DNA from: Cladopsammia gracilis
Taxonomy: Eukaryota; Cnidaria; Anthozoa; Scleractinia; Dendrophylliidae
DNA: 64,000 bases
Reading direction: 5' to 3'
Assembly: GCA_022457155.1 (NCBI GenBank)
Contig: JAJGOT010000165.1
Coordinates: 693,501 to 757,500, forward strand
The position numbers were made by a program, and so were the translations under genes. Positions 48,801 to 57,929 of the stretch are shown one piece after another. The number at the start of each line of letters is the position of its first letter. The stretch's first letter is position 1. Below the pieces are notes generated by a model that did not search any database, was not told where the DNA came from, and worked only from the letters and a program-made list of their open reading frames with translations.

Positions 48801-50547
48801 ATGGCAACATTCTCATGTTTGCTGCTGTCAAGATTCATACCACAATGACCTTGGGAAGCTTAGGATACAGGAAAGGCCTTTTAGTTCATGATGCATGGGA
48901 GGAATTTGTAAATGAAAAGGTACTGCCATTTATAAACGAAATAATGCACTCCGACTTGTGATGAAAGAGGGTTTGGAATGTGGAGAAGGGGATAAAAATG
49001 TCACTAGTCAGTTTAGCGTTTTGTAATTTGCTCATTCAGACCTTCATCGAAAAGGGAGCGGCAAAATGTTGGGTGGTCGACCAGTGATGAACATTCTTGC
49101 ACCTTTCAGATCTGTGGAAAATTAAAACTTGAATATTGGAGAATGGGAAACTACGATGTAGATCCCAGTTATCCCAGAGAATTCTCAAATCGTTGTTAAT
49201 ATTATTGCTTTTGCGTGGGTGTGACGTAGAGTACTATAACCTTGAACCAATGGGTGAAACATAATTACATTTCGAACTGAACAGATGGATAGTGTTTTAG
49301 TTTTAAACGTTTCTCGCAGAACTTTAGACAAGCAAACTGTTGATCAATATAACTGTGAATGAAACTAAGTTCTCACACCAGTGGCATAAAGGGGCTCTAA
49401 CTATAATCGATTTCATTTTAGATGAGAAATATGCCATTATCGTGCAACAATGCTTTCCAGACCACCCCTGAGAAAGCAGTGGCGTGGCACTGGATCAAAA
49501 GACAGAAGGTTTGTAGAATAAAGTTTGTTTCAATGTAGCAAGATGGTAGCATGGAATCAAATCTTCCTTGATTGTTGCACTTGTCAGATTCCCGTAGAAA
49601 AGAAAAACTCTTTCTCTCCTCCTACATGTTCTTTTAAGTACAATAATTAAGGTGGAACAACTTTTTTTAATTCAAAAGATTCGGTCAGTAGGTACAGTAG
49701 CCAAAGTTAACAGACCACGATAACAGTATTGAAATAGTCTGTCAAGAGGTACACGTTAAAAAGACAAACCACAAGAAACTACTTTGGCCAATTTTAATAC
49801 ATTATTTCTGATCTTTCACTGGAAACTAAAGCTTGATTGTTTTCATGATCAAGCTACATGTACTTCCAGTTTTCATAAATGCCGCTTTTCCTGTCTTTAC
49901 AGGTTCTGGTTCAAAGCGCCGTGAATGGGATAGTTATGGGTCTATGTTTTACCCTACCCCTGCTGATAATAATGACAACAAACTGGATTGTAGCGTTGCT
50001 GTGCTGCCTGACAATATCTCTTATCACAGTGGGTGTGGTCGGTATCATCCCATTGGCTGGATGGAAGCTTGGCATACTCGAGTCACTCAACCTCACGCTG
50101 GTTGTTGGTTTAGCTGTTGATTACGTCGTGCACCTTGCAGATGGCTATGTTCGCTCCCAGAAATGCTCGCGCGCCGACAAGGTCCGCGAAAGCCTGGGTC
50201 ACGTGGGCATCTCTGTGTTATCAGGCGCATGCACCACAATAGGAGCTTCAATTTTCATGCTATTTGCTCGAATCCTGTTCTTTTTTCAGTTTGGAATCTT
50301 TATCTTCTGCACCATTGGGCTTTCAATATTTTATGCGCTGTTTTTCTTTACCACCATGTTGGCTGTGGTGGGACCTGAGGGGAACACAGGTTCAATACTA
50401 CCGCTGGTGCACTATGTGAAGAACAAACTCCGCAGCAAGAAACCCACTGACGTCACGTGTCAGAAATGCGATGGACGAGGATTCCACGCCCCCGACCCTC
50501 CAACAGCTTCTCCGGTTATTCCTGTTACTCCTGTTATTCCTGACTAG
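33886..50547 (+). CDS. Dispatched-like membrane protein, copy B (nine exons, 1086 aa)
   Basis: Exons: 33886-33949, 34428-35977, 37682-37906, 43404-43568, 45367-45492, 46492-46762, 48792-48919, 49422-49508, 49903-50547. Every exon has exactly the length and phase of its copy A counterpart, and no stop or frameshift is present. The acidic residues (GIGADD in helix 4, GLAVDY in helix 10), the sterol-sensing-type block and the CQKCDGRGF tail are kept. By my count exon 2 differs from A at 23 of 516 residues and exon 9 at three of 214. Exon 8 (five of 29) and exon 4 (eleven of 55) differ more. The expected role is ion-driven export of a lipid-modified ligand at the plasma membrane. Introns are swollen by mobile elements, especially intron 3 (5.5 kb against 1.3 kb in A). 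It could be fully functional. Confidence 0.87.
35994..36341. repeat. 348-bp inverted-repeat element in intron 2 of copy B
   Basis: Ends 'cagagatgccaac' and 'gttggcatctctg' are flanked by 'taataa' on both sides; the empty site in A is 'atatataataatgtta' (16021-16036). It lies 16 bp after the exon 2 donor, so the splice site itself is untouched. No coding content. Confidence 0.8.
36561..37563. mobile_element. 1-kb foldback element in intron 2 of copy B with a nested MITE
   Basis: Arms 'gggttcataatttatgtaga' (from 36564) and the complement ending 'ttatgaaccct' (to 37560) are flanked by TTAG (36557-36560 and 37564-37567). The homologous position in copy A reads uninterrupted. A 154-bp inverted-repeat element (36945-37098, tips 'tagacc'/'ggtcta') is nested inside and is related to the one at 38478-38641. 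Confidence 0.75.
38478..38641. repeat. 164-bp MITE in intron 3 of copy B
   Basis: Inverted ends 'tagacctttttcataatggc' and complement, with TA at both tips. Copy A lacks it ('cagaatgagtt' near 17384). It belongs to the same family as the nested element at 36945-37098. Confidence 0.75.
39805..40153. repeat. 349-bp near-perfect palindromic MITE nested in the rve-type element
   Basis: Tips 'tagatcctttgcagcttac' and 'gtaagctgcaaagggtcta'; the arms pair along almost their whole length to a centre near 40000 ('acaaatccttat' and its complement on either side). Confidence 0.75.
41439..42807 (-). pseudogene. decayed integrase-core (rve-type) transposase
   Basis: Minus-strand pieces in several frames resemble the eukaryotic integrase-core transposase family. 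The N-terminal part has a helix-turn-helix-like [14 protein letters not shown]. Around 42200-42000 follow [22 protein letters not shown], then [39 protein letters not shown] and a [10 protein letters not shown] / AWNNHPL region. The C-terminal part runs to 41439. The second catalytic Asp (expected in a ..DxGGEN context) reads Asn and the Glu expected before RLWRD reads Lys. There are also in-frame stops and a shift near 41720. It is inactive. Confidence 0.65.
43404..43568 (+). CDS. exon 4 of Dispatched-like copy B (55 codons)
   Basis: Same length and phase as exon 4 of copy A. It carries the alternative reading of the 30-nt block between two compensating indels (EHIVNTEYK instead of GTHCEHGLQ). 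Cys content differs: copy A has an extra Cys inside the block and an ACGT where B reads ARGT. Which version is ancestral cannot be decided from this window alone. Confidence 0.85.
43691..44149. repeat. 459-bp TTAA-target inverted-repeat element in intron 4 of copy B
   Basis: Ends 'gtaatgctccacataagaa' and 'ttcttatgcggatcattac' are flanked by TTAA (43687-43690 and 44150-44153). Copy A has no insertion ('gtttttaaaattctg' near 18380). A TTAA target is used by piggyBac and Kolobok elements. Confidence 0.78.
44646..45324. repeat. 679-bp TTAA-target MITE, copy 1
   Basis: Perfect ends 'ggttacagtgtaccttc' and complement are flanked by TTAA (44642-44645 and 45325-45328). Copy A has 'gacttaaagcag' (18842-18853), the empty site. 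It is nearly identical to 62940-63658. Reading frames inside are broken by indels between the two copies, so it is non-coding. Confidence 0.88.
45717..46016 (+). repeat. complete 300-bp tRNA-derived SINE in intron 5 of copy B
   Basis: A 14-bp target duplication CCAATACCCACACT flanks it (45703-45716 and 46017-46030); copy A shows the single-copy site (19277-19290). The head has a pol III box A (TGGTCTAGTGG, 45730-45740) and box B (GGTTCGAGCC, 45774-45783). A conserved-looking body ('ctgcgatggactagcatccc') and a TTTACC-repeat tail follow. Same sense as the host gene. Confidence 0.92.
47048..48220. mobile_element. 1.17-kb inverted-repeat element with subterminal ATCAATAAT arrays, intron 6 of copy B
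   Basis: Tips 'cccggcggtaccaatcaatg' and the complement are flanked by ATCATT (47042-47047 and 48221-48226); copy A has 'gatcatac' at the same point (21440). Both ends are built of 'atcaataat/attattgatt' units over about 120-180 bp. The core (about 47250-48000) contains two related 'acggca...gcggcag' blocks but no recognisable protein. Confidence 0.8.
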
Positions 50548-50938
50548 AAGTACGTGTTTCGGAGAGCCTCAGGAAGCTTGGGGGAGGGTGCACCGTCGGT
50601 CGAAACTTTGTCGAAACTTTGTCCCACTTTGTTTTCTTTGAAACGAAAAACGTTGTTAGAAGGTCCTCTCGAGGGTTTGTGTACCTTTTACCGTCCGCCA
50701 TCTTTGTTTACAATGCTCCTATAGGCTTACATGAAGTAGTAACCTGCGCCATTGTCAGCGGCGCAATTCCTCTGTTGCTTGGCAACTGCAGGACACCAAT
50801 CATCATCCTTACAGCGATCCACGCGCGATTCCACGCGAATCCGCGCGACAAATTCGCGAGGAATAATCCTATAGTGATGTCGTAATCATCGCAATGAGGC
50901 AAAGCTTCCCTGTATATAATTTCTTTTTTGTAAATAAT

Positions 50939-51192
50939 TAACAATTAGACCCGTAGCCCGAAAGGGCTACGGGTCAATAGCCCATGAGGCGAAGCCGAAT
51001 GGGCTATTGACCCGTGGCCCTTGAGGCCGAAGGGTCTAATTGTTTTAGTATCACCCAACTAGTCGGACAGAAAAAGGCAATAATAAAAAAAAGCAATTGC
51101 AAGTTGAAGAAATATTTATTTGGGAATAAAACGAAAAATAAAACCGGCGAATTTCGCTACTCGATGACTATTACTATTAGACCCCTAGTAGC

Positions 51193-51230
<38 letters not shown>

Positions 51231-51245
51231 GTTGGGTGATACTAA
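50939..51245. repeat. composite hairpin insertion in the 3' flank of copy B
   Basis: Absent from A ('aaataattgaattt' near 23995). The left part (50944-51035) is a chain of hairpins with 'gacccgtagccc' / 'gggctacgggtc'. The right part (about 51035-51245) has ends 'tagtatcacccaactagt' and 'actagttgggtgatacta'. TAATT flanks the whole insert. Confidence 0.65.
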
Positions 51246-51445
51246 TTGAATTTATTGTTCGCCATTGTTCCACGAGTCTATGACTGACTCATTTTTTGTC
51301 TTAACTACAAGGTTCATTTTCCTTTTGAGTTACTGTTGTATAAGTGAAGAAACATATCTTAAATATGTTTTTTTTTTTTACAAAAAAGAAATCCATGTAT
51401 TTTGTAGATCAACAGGTGTCATCATGATAGGAAAAGCCAACGAAC

Positions 51446-51451
51446 AATAAA
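51446..51451 (+). terminator. candidate polyadenylation signal, copy B
   Basis: AATAAA at the position corresponding to 24195-24200 in copy A, about 0.9 kb after the stop because of the 0.3-kb insertion. Confidence 0.35.
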
Positions 51452-51569
51452 GATCTCGATAGATTGACATGTCACTGTTTTGGTTTGAGTAGTTGCAAAA
51501 GAGAATTAGAGCGAGAGAGACCATCTTTCATGCAACCCTCGTTTCCACAAGCAGAAGGTATTGTTTTTC

Positions 51570-51920
51570 TTTAAGGTGTGCAACACCAATTTTAGGGACA
51601 TTTTGTCCCCGCGACGTGTCCCATGAGGTTCAACAAGTTGAACTCCGTGAGACATGTCGCGGGGACGAAATGTCCCCAAGATTGGTGTTTCACAATTATG
51701 ATAGTATCAGTTCACACGAGGGGACGCGTCGATGCAACATGTCCCTGAGACATGTCCCCGAGACATTTTTATGTGGTGTGCAAGCGCTATGATTTTTTCC
51801 TTGAAACATGTCCCCGCTACACTCCCTGCTACATGTCCTTCAGTGTGTACTACACAAATTTTTGTCGCTGCTACATGTCCCTGCTACATGACCCCTCGTG
51901 TTTGACCACCGTTAATCACC
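51570..51920. repeat. inverted repeat plus ACATGTCCC motif array (B flank)
   Basis: Duplicate of 24320-24660 with the same hairpin and motif array and scattered substitutions. Confidence 0.65.
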
Positions 51921-54039
51921 AACGCATGCACATGACGTCATAAAAATTTATAAATCGAATCCAGCTGTTTTTAACATGGTATGTGGATACTAGCGTTATA
52001 ATCTTTCACAAAACATTTCAGGTTTTAACGATGTTTTGCTTCTGATTTATAAAGGTTTTAATTGTGTCACGCAATTCGTCACGCTATTTCAGATAAGCCG
52101 TGAAAATAAACAAAATTGAACCAGTTGAAAGTTATTTTTGAATTATAGATGCTTATAAGCCGATTTAATGGCACTTATAGTGAAACAATATTTTGTGATC
52201 ACATTTTTGGTGTAATTAAGACTTTGAATTTTTGGCCTCCATGTTGGTGTTCCCAAGTGGGGCACCAAGATGGCCGCTCCATACATTTCTTACTAAAATG
52301 CCTAATGCTCGTTCGCCTATGACGCTTGAACGAAATACTGTTGCGCTTCAAAATGTGGCCCAGATGTGTAGTTTTAAACTCTCTACAATTCCATAAACAT
52401 TTACATTTTGGAATCGAAGACTGTTGTTTTATGCTTCTGAATTTTGATATGACGTAAGTGAAAACACTCTATACCCGTGGAACTTGATCTCCTGATGAAG
52501 ATGGTGTTGGGTGACATTGTCGGCCGCTGAATTTAAAATTTTCTTTTTGAGGATCGAGTTCCACTAATCATAGCCGATCATCGTGACGCGTAATCAGTTG
52601 ACTTTGTCGCCTGATGAGCAAAGCAGTCGAAACGTCGCGATTTACATCCCAAGTGACTACATCGTGGCAAAAACGATAATGATACACTTTATTATTGTGC
52701 ATTTCCACGATTCAGGAATTTCGATTCCGTTATCCCTGTTGTTGTTTTAAGGGTGAAGTCTTATGTGGATAGTAACTGTTAGAAAAATAGGCACGCAATG
52801 CGTACAGAAGCGATGACGAGTTTCAACTTGGCGTTAAATCAATAGGTTTGGGGTGCTCTGATAAAATCCGTGAATCACTCCATTTCAACGCGAAGTTCCA
52901 CTAGAAAGGGGTCGGTGTGAAATGCAAATTTCGGCGTCTTTCAGTCGGTGTATGCTGTTGACCAGAGCGTCCTATAAATGAAATTTACTTAAAAAAGCTC
53001 ATCAAACCAGAACATCGCCCCAGCAAATAATATAATACTAGAAGTAGCCAAGGACTTGTGATAAAACTTTCATTGGTAAAATGACTTTTTTTCCAAACGT
53101 TTTTAATTTTTGTACTTATGGTCGAAGGAATAACGTATGTTTGTCAGTTGTTGATTCTTTTGTGTTTGATTGAAAACCGAAGGTGAGTATGGCCAGGTCA
53201 GGCCCCGGGCTAAACCTTTTTTATACCAGAACTTCTTGTTGAAGACCCAGTAGTGACCATAATGAATTGCGTTATAAAAACAATGTAAGTCTCAATCCCG
53301 TGTTCAAATAAATAACAATAACAGAGGCGCGCGGAGCGTAATGGTCATTACTGGGCCTTTAAGGTCCTGGCTGACATCGATACTTGTGATATGCATGAGA
53401 AGATATATTATTATACATTGGTGTCACTAGCTCGATTTTGATTGGCTATAAGCACGCAGCTAATTATTGCTTGCTGTTTCTGTTACGTCATACCTACAGA
53501 CAATAGTTTTATGCATGCAGAAGTGACGTAAGTTGTTTACTTCGGCTGAGGCGGATAACACAAACTGAGGCCTTGATAATTATCGCTATCATGCGAAAAC
53601 CGAATCCAATAATTGTTAATTACACAACTGTGGTTGCTGCATTAGTAATTGTACATTTTATTTAAACCGTGTTACACAAGGTCGTGCGCAAAATGAAAAC
53701 AATTCATCGTTTTTCCTTCATATTTGAAAACAAATGTGACAAATAAATGAAGAACCTTGAGATTCAATTCATTTTTTTAAGTGTTTTGTCATACTAAAGT
53801 TTTAAAACCAAAATGGCTTTATGGGGACTTAAAAGAGGAATTAAAGTGCTTCATTTAGAGATACAATGGATGGTTAGGAATTCAGTTTGGGAGCTGAGAG
53901 ATTTCATTTTCTGTATTGAAAAACCTATTACATGTGGCTACTGAGTCACATTTAGGGATGGACCATTCTATTTTTGAGGGGGAGGTTGGGCAATTACCAA
54001 AAAAAAAATTACTGCACAGCAAAAGTAACGAAAAAAAAA
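51921..54039. other. distal part of the duplicated 3' flank of copy B
   Basis: Co-linear with 24660-27780 in copy A apart from the Harbinger-like insertion and the hairpin difference near 27.2/53.55 kb. It includes the hammerhead-like core at 52580-52641. No gene is seen. Confidence 0.55.
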
Positions 54040-54780
54040 TCATGCACAAAGAGCCAAAGGAAAGAAATAACCAATGAACTTAGACAGAAAGAAAATTCTT
54101 GTTTTCCAAGGTAGAGCTTGCACAGCCACCAGCCCCATTTCTGAGTCTAATATAGCTTTTGGATTTTCATTTCCATCTGACAAAGGGTCACATATTTTAT
54201 ACGTATCACATGACTTTGTACTATCGGGTGTATGTTCTTTTTCAGTAAATGTCAGATTACAAGATAAGTTGTGCATGGAACTCTGGTCATCTGGAAAATA
54301 AGTGACATTGACACCCAATACTTCAAATGGGACTACCTCCTTGTCACAATAGAAATTCTGAAGATGTTGTACCACTTCCCCTATCCATTTGTAGCAACTT
54401 TTTCAGGACTATCTCGTGAATGGGAATCAAATAATTTGTAATGACCATGGTTGTCAACAATAACAGCAACTGTGTTTATTTCAATGGTCAACAGAAAAGC
54501 ATTATACTGTGTCATCAACATATCGAAAGCATGTTGTAATGGTAAATTACAATCTCTTATATGAGACATATGTAAGTCACCAGTACTGCTCTCACTGAAC
54601 CTAATAACAAATGTTCCATTTTTGACCGATAAAGCAGAAGGAATCTTGGACAGCAACAAATAGTCTTTCCCTGCAAACTTACATCAATGGGAATAAAGTG
54701 AATTACCAAGCAACAATATTTCATTGAAATTGTTTCTAATTCAAGTCGATGCATTCGTTCTAAAATTGTAAACAACGTCC
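54040..54780 (-). pseudogene. relic of a peptidase-like protein from a helicase-type mobile element
   Basis: Minus-strand frames 54659-54381 and 54375-54040 are joined by a stop. The first contains NGTFVIRFSESSTGDL, an AFDMLMTQYNAFLLTI stretch and GHYKLFDSHSRD. The KxFDSHSRD signature is typical of a cysteine-peptidase-like module seen in large uncharacterised animal proteins that also carry PIF1-type helicases. The second continues QHLQNFYCD. Catalytic residues could not be assigned with confidence. The distal 190 bp also exist at 27700-27890, so the relic predates the duplication. Confidence 0.45.
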
Positions 54781-55263
54781 GTCAAGCACATAGCGGGTGA
54801 TAGTTACACACTGTTTACCAGAATTACTTCCAAACAGCGAAACATTGCCCTGATGAAAAACAGCTGTAACTATCTTTGAGGTATCTACAAAATAGCAAGG
54901 ACCAGGATTCATTTCTACATTGTTACCTTTTTATTATTATAGCAAGTCGAATCAAAAGTGGAATATAACAACGATACATGCAGATTTGTGTTAACCAAAG
55001 CTTAGTGTAGTAACTCATTTGCCACGCATAAACAACATTTCTCATCGTTGGAAGGTATATAGCTTCTAGATAAAACAGAAATAACAACATAGACCAGAAT
55101 TTTTCTTTGACACGATTTAAACATTCTCTGGCTTCGAGATGAGCATTATATACAACCCCACAGCGGCTCTATTTTGCATTAATAGATTATTTTGCATTAA
55201 TAAATTACTAATAGCATTAATAGATTATTATGCAATTCTTATAGGACCCAGGGGAGGGTTTAA
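54781..55263. other. gene-free stretch
   Basis: AT-rich sequence with a small 'attaatagattatt' repeat near 55175-55235; nothing else recognised. Confidence 0.45.
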
Positions 55264-55876
55264 GGTAATTCCCTGGAAAAAGAATCTGTCATAGATTTGT
55301 AATGAAACTTGGCACAAATATTGAACAAGTCATGAAGGTTCCAAAATTGCAACAAAAATGAGGGGTCACCGTGCTCGTTTTAGTGGTATACTGCTGACGA
55401 ATACAGTGTTTTAAGGCATTTTCAGGCAATAACCGCGTGAAGCTAATATGCTCAATATTTCCACTGCATATTGATATTTCGCGTATAAGTTGACTTTATA
55501 CATATGTATAATCGTCTGTATCATAGAAAACGTGTCCAAAAAGCTTCAAATTTACTGAACACTCGAACAGAAGACGGTTGCTTGGTGTGCGGTCCTCTAC
55601 CCAAAATGGCTTTCTTCGTAGGATTTCTATAAACTGTGCAAAATCTGATCATAGATTTTTGCTCACTTTTTAAATTTGCGTTGGGAACACTGTCCTGATT
55701 GAATTTATGCAGTATAAAATGGGGGTCACCGTGCTCGATTTTGCGCTAGCGCTCACAGAGTCCTTTTCTATCGTGGGAAAGGCCGGCTTTCCTCACAAAA
55801 GCCGCCATTTTTTTCAATCTGATGTCGCAATGTTTATGCGCAGTAGGGATGCGCAGTGCAAAACCAGGGAATCACC
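55264..55876. repeat. 613-bp TTAA-target inverted-repeat element
   Basis: Short ends 'ggtaattccctgg' and 'ccagggaatcacc' are flanked by TTAA (55260-55263 and 55877-55880). The interior has a 'ggggtcaccgtgctcg' block twice (about 55362 and 55723). Non-coding. Confidence 0.75.
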
Positions 55877-55955
55877 TTAAGGGGGAATAATCAGATAGAT
55901 ATATAAATGACTGGAAGTTGCAAAATAACTTTTTGTGTTTGAAATTTTTATATCT

Positions 55956-56466
55956 ACCTTATTATAGGAAATTAACGCTCCATGAAATTAACGCGAATTC
56001 TCAAAATTCGCGTTAATTTAAGTCGCGTTAATTTTTGTGAGCGTTAATTTCCGTGTTTTTAAGTGGAGCGTTCATTTCCGAGACTTTCATTTCACCCCAA
56101 TTCTGGATACTGTCCGAACACGTATAGCAACTAGGAAACAATAACCTTCTCTTTTCTGCACACTATTTTTCAGTCTTTTACAATGTAAAAGCCTTAAAGA
56201 TACGTCATCTGCAATATTTCCAGTTCATTCTTGCTTTTAGAAGAGCGGTTCTTGACATCCGTTTTCTTTTTGTACACCACAGTTAGCCAAAATATCGTTA
56301 GAGACATCAATAATCGTGTTAATTTTTTTCATTTTGAAAATTTGCCCATTCTCTCGCGTTAATTTCCTTTATTCTAAAGAAATTTTCCCTCCAATTCGCG
56401 TTAATTTAAGTCGCGTTAATTTCAAAGACCTTAATTTACAGGAGCGTTAATTTCCTATAATAAGGT
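55956..56466. repeat. 511-bp inverted-repeat element with GCGTTAATTT arrays
   Basis: Ends 'accttattataggaaatta' and its complement enclose clusters of 'gcgttaattt' / 'aaattaacgc' near both ends (about ten copies). Non-coding. Confidence 0.72.
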
Positions 56467-56772
56467 ATATTTTTAGAGGAGAGTGGTTATGTTAATTATA
56501 ATTAGTTTTGATATATGCCATTTGTAACGTTGGACATTATACTGAAAAGGCATGAGATTTTAGGGGTTTTGTTTTCATCCTTTTTTATTATCGCGTTCGA
56601 AGAACGCAATCCTAATTTCGTGTTGGTTGTCCTGTGCTTTATGTGCAGTAAAATTTGAGATTTTTTGGTGGCCGGTCTTCCAAATGGCCGCCCCTATTGG
56701 TTTTTTTCAGGGGCTCATTTCCGCCGGAAATTCCTTCGAACGCGTCTCCATAATCTGTGATTACTGCTAGAA

Positions 56773-56940
56773 TAAGGGCCTGGTCGCACTTCAGTCAAAA
56801 ACAAAATTAGCCCGTGCAAAATGACATAAAAACAAAAACATTCCACAAAAAGCGTGTCCCACCGGAGCGGTTTCTTTTGTTTTCCTCGATTTTTGCACGG
56901 GCTAATTTTTGTTTTTGACTGTAGTGCGACCAGGCCCTTA
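56773..56940. repeat. 168-bp palindromic MITE
   Basis: Ends 'taagggcctggtcgcact' and complement; the arms continue through 'cagtcaaaaacaaaa' and 'tagcccgtgcaaaa'. Confidence 0.75.
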
Positions 56941-57584
56941 TATAAGTTTATACAGTGTATGGCTTTGCTTGCAACTCGATCTGTCTCACTTTTAAACCCC
57001 AAGTACAGCCCCGAACAGCCACCACCCTTCCTTCAGATATCAGGATGTAGCATTGTTAAATAGTTAAAAAAGTTGACAGGGTAAGAACGTCTCATCTTAT
57101 CACAAAATATCCACATCAGATATAAAGGACCAAAAAGAGATGTCACTGATCGATCAGCAGTTATTTTTTTAAAGTTCCCAGCCAGGTGTGGGTCGCTAGT
57201 GTCCGAGCAAAAATGAACCACGCGGTTAATTTTCCATAATGTTTATTTCCATCTATACGTGATCATTCAATTGGTGAAAACTACAGAATAAAGGTTACAA
57301 ATTTGGTTAAATGGGGTAAAAAAAATATACTAATCAAATTTTGACTTTGAGGATGAACCGAAAAGAAGGTTAGAAATTAAAAATGAAGCATCTGAAGTGA
57401 TGAGATAATTGAGACTAAATCAAAGGCTCCCATGAGCCAGCTCATGAATGAATTGGATTAGTGTAGAGATAGCTGAATAAAAAGGAGAAGAGGTTTTCTC
57501 GCGGCTTCGCCACTCGTTGATCGACCAGCCTTCGGCCGACAAGTCACGAGAATACCTCTGGTACCCAGGGTAGCTAATAAACGA

Positions 57585-57784
57585 ATAGCTGGCCCCGGTT
57601 CCCGGTTAAAAAGGTGGATAGCGCTATCCACCGGATAATTCACCATCCAGCGGATAACACTAATCTCCAATTTGTTAAGCCTTTTAATAAAGCGGCGCAT
57701 AGTACTGCTAATGACAGCTAGTAATTTCGTAAACGCTTTCAATTGGATAAATACTATCTGACGTCACGGCAACGTAAATTAAAG
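57585..57784. repeat. short palindromic element and copy of the 13.6-kb repeat
   Basis: 'ggtggatagcgctatccacc' (57613-57632) is a perfect 20-bp palindrome followed by 'ggataattcaccatccagcg', a common cnidarian-style short element. From 57655 to 57784 the sequence repeats 13605-13735, then switches to a reverse-complement piece of the 33.06-kb spacer repeat (57785-57840). Confidence 0.6.
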
Positions 57785-57929
57785 TGTTACTATAAACTAA
57801 TTTCGATTTTGAGACGGCAATACTGCATTATATTGACGGCTAGTTGAGAGAAAATATATTCCGTATGGGCGGAGTCGCGAAGCGACCAGGGGCGTAGCCA
57901 GACCTTTTTTTCGTTTAAGCCCGAGATAT

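Larger units (their letters stand above)
50548..51569 (+). other. 3' UTR and flank of copy B
   Basis: Homologous to 23590-24320 in copy A except for the insertion at about 50939-51245. AATAAA at 51446-51451 matches the candidate signal of copy A. Confidence 0.55.

Noticed and set aside
56715..57063. Frames over the 56.8-kb palindrome on both strands
   Set aside because: Mirror frames created by the palindromic MITE.
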